DNA of 64,000 bases from Trachelipus rathkii (Eukaryota; Arthropoda; Malacostraca; Isopoda; Trachelipodidae), in NCBI GenBank assembly GCA_015478945.1, contig JABUQX010014772.1, positions 17,501-81,500 on the forward strand, written 5' to 3'. A model generated the notes under the pieces. The model did no database searches. It was given only the letters and a program-made list of their open reading frames with translations, and was not told where the DNA came from. A program made the position numbers and the translations under genes. This document shows, in pieces, positions 63,412 through 64,000 of the stretch; within the stretch, counting starts at the first letter, position 1; each line of letters begins with the position of its first letter.

Positions 63412-64000
63412 CAATAACCTTTTGGCCCGCTTGAGCGGGGTAGATGGTGGGGTAGTGGCTGCGTACAGCTCCCTACATTCACACCCCCTCTCATCTCGCC
63501 CCACCCACCTCCTCCACCCCACTCTATCCCTCGCCAACACCCTTACCCTCTTCCTCCCCCATCCCTCCCTCCTCCAGCATCTCCTTTATTCCATCCATCC
63601 ACCTCCTTCTTGGTCTCCCCCTTCCTTTCCTTCCTATCCCCTCCGCCTCCCAAACTCTTCTAACCACTCTCTGTTCCTCCATTCTCACTAAATGCCCATA
63701 CCATCTTAACATTCCCTTCTCCGCCTCCCACCAGACCATTCCTCCAATCACAACTCTCCCTCACCACCCTATTTTCCTAATCCTCTCCCTTCTACTGACC
63801 CCAAACCCCTCTCAACCCCTTCATCTCAATACTTCCAACTTTTTCCTGGACCTGGGCATTCAACCCCCGACGTTCACACCCTACAATACCGCTTGTACAC
63901 AAATTCTCGAAACATACTTTATTGACTTTCTGTGATAGATCCCCCTCTTTATTTTTCTCAGACCACTCAAAGCTCTCATTCCTTCCCTACTCTATGTCCT
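63412..64000 (-). mobile_element. 3' end of a LINE, entering from beyond the window
   Basis: The minus frame 63751-63524 reads EKGMLRWYGHLVRMEEQRVV and RKGRGRPRRRWMDGIKEM, the C-terminal block that follows RT in a widespread LINE group. Upstream, in other frames, VWGVSRRERIRN-like text appears near 63780-63830. The 3' end is marked by the ATT run at 63385-63410. It resembles the family at 29085 in layout only. The RT core would be to the right of this window. Confidence 0.8.

Overview
The window reads as a piece of a repeat-saturated arthropod genome, most likely a decapod crustacean. The evidence is the extreme load of long AT, CT/GA and TTA microsatellites, tRNA-derived SINEs, DUF4817-type mariner, hAT-like elements, and LINE reverse transcriptases of a type I associate with crab and shrimp genomes. 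That taxonomic call is an inference from repeat style. I recognise no intact host gene; one 68-bp splice-flanked candidate exon (17533-17600) is the only hint of one. Nearly all long open frames on AT, CT or TTA tracts are translation artefacts.

Layout. 1-12.5 kb: microsatellites separating fold-back elements (2070-2805, 9022-9632, 9868-10495), a hAT-like MITE (3553-4136), a SINE (4531-4738), and a broken mariner (5162-6415) nested inside a non-autonomous hAT (4857-6961). 12.5-17.7 kb: the least repetitive stretch, including a strongly G-depleted strand segment. 17.7-28.8 kb: an approximately 11-kb Ty3/Gypsy-type LTR retrotransposon on the minus strand. It has LTR copies at both ends, gag with zinc knuckles, protease, a decayed RT, RNase H, an OTU-like domain between RNase H and integrase, and integrase. 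Two further 3' ORFs follow: an acidic protein, then an SGNH/GDSL-hydrolase-like protein with 28-residue C-terminal repeats. 29.1-38.5 kb: two copies of one LINE family facing each other, with a second, gutted LTR element (tRNA-Lys-type primer site), hairpin-bearing tandem repeats, and a 0.26-kb-arm inverted repeat between them. 39.6-60.9 kb: fold-back elements, three copies of a multi-kilobase composite repeat (one inverted), and a hAT-like shell (49963-54840) invaded by a degraded Jockey/CR1-like LINE. 61-64 kb: a minus-strand SINE, AT blocks, and the 3' end of another LINE running off the window.

The main candidate for something undescribed is a GC-rich module, 110-300 bp, present eight times in this AT-rich window. 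In its better copies it can fold into a strong GC hairpin with a conserved loop. Four copies sit at the centres of fold-back palindromes whose arms are not all alike, and three others sit in the composite repeat. The other leading observation is the Gypsy element with both OTU-like and SGNH-like domains. From about 42 kb on, AT tracts and repeat copies carry many small indels, so part of the decay may be consensus error.
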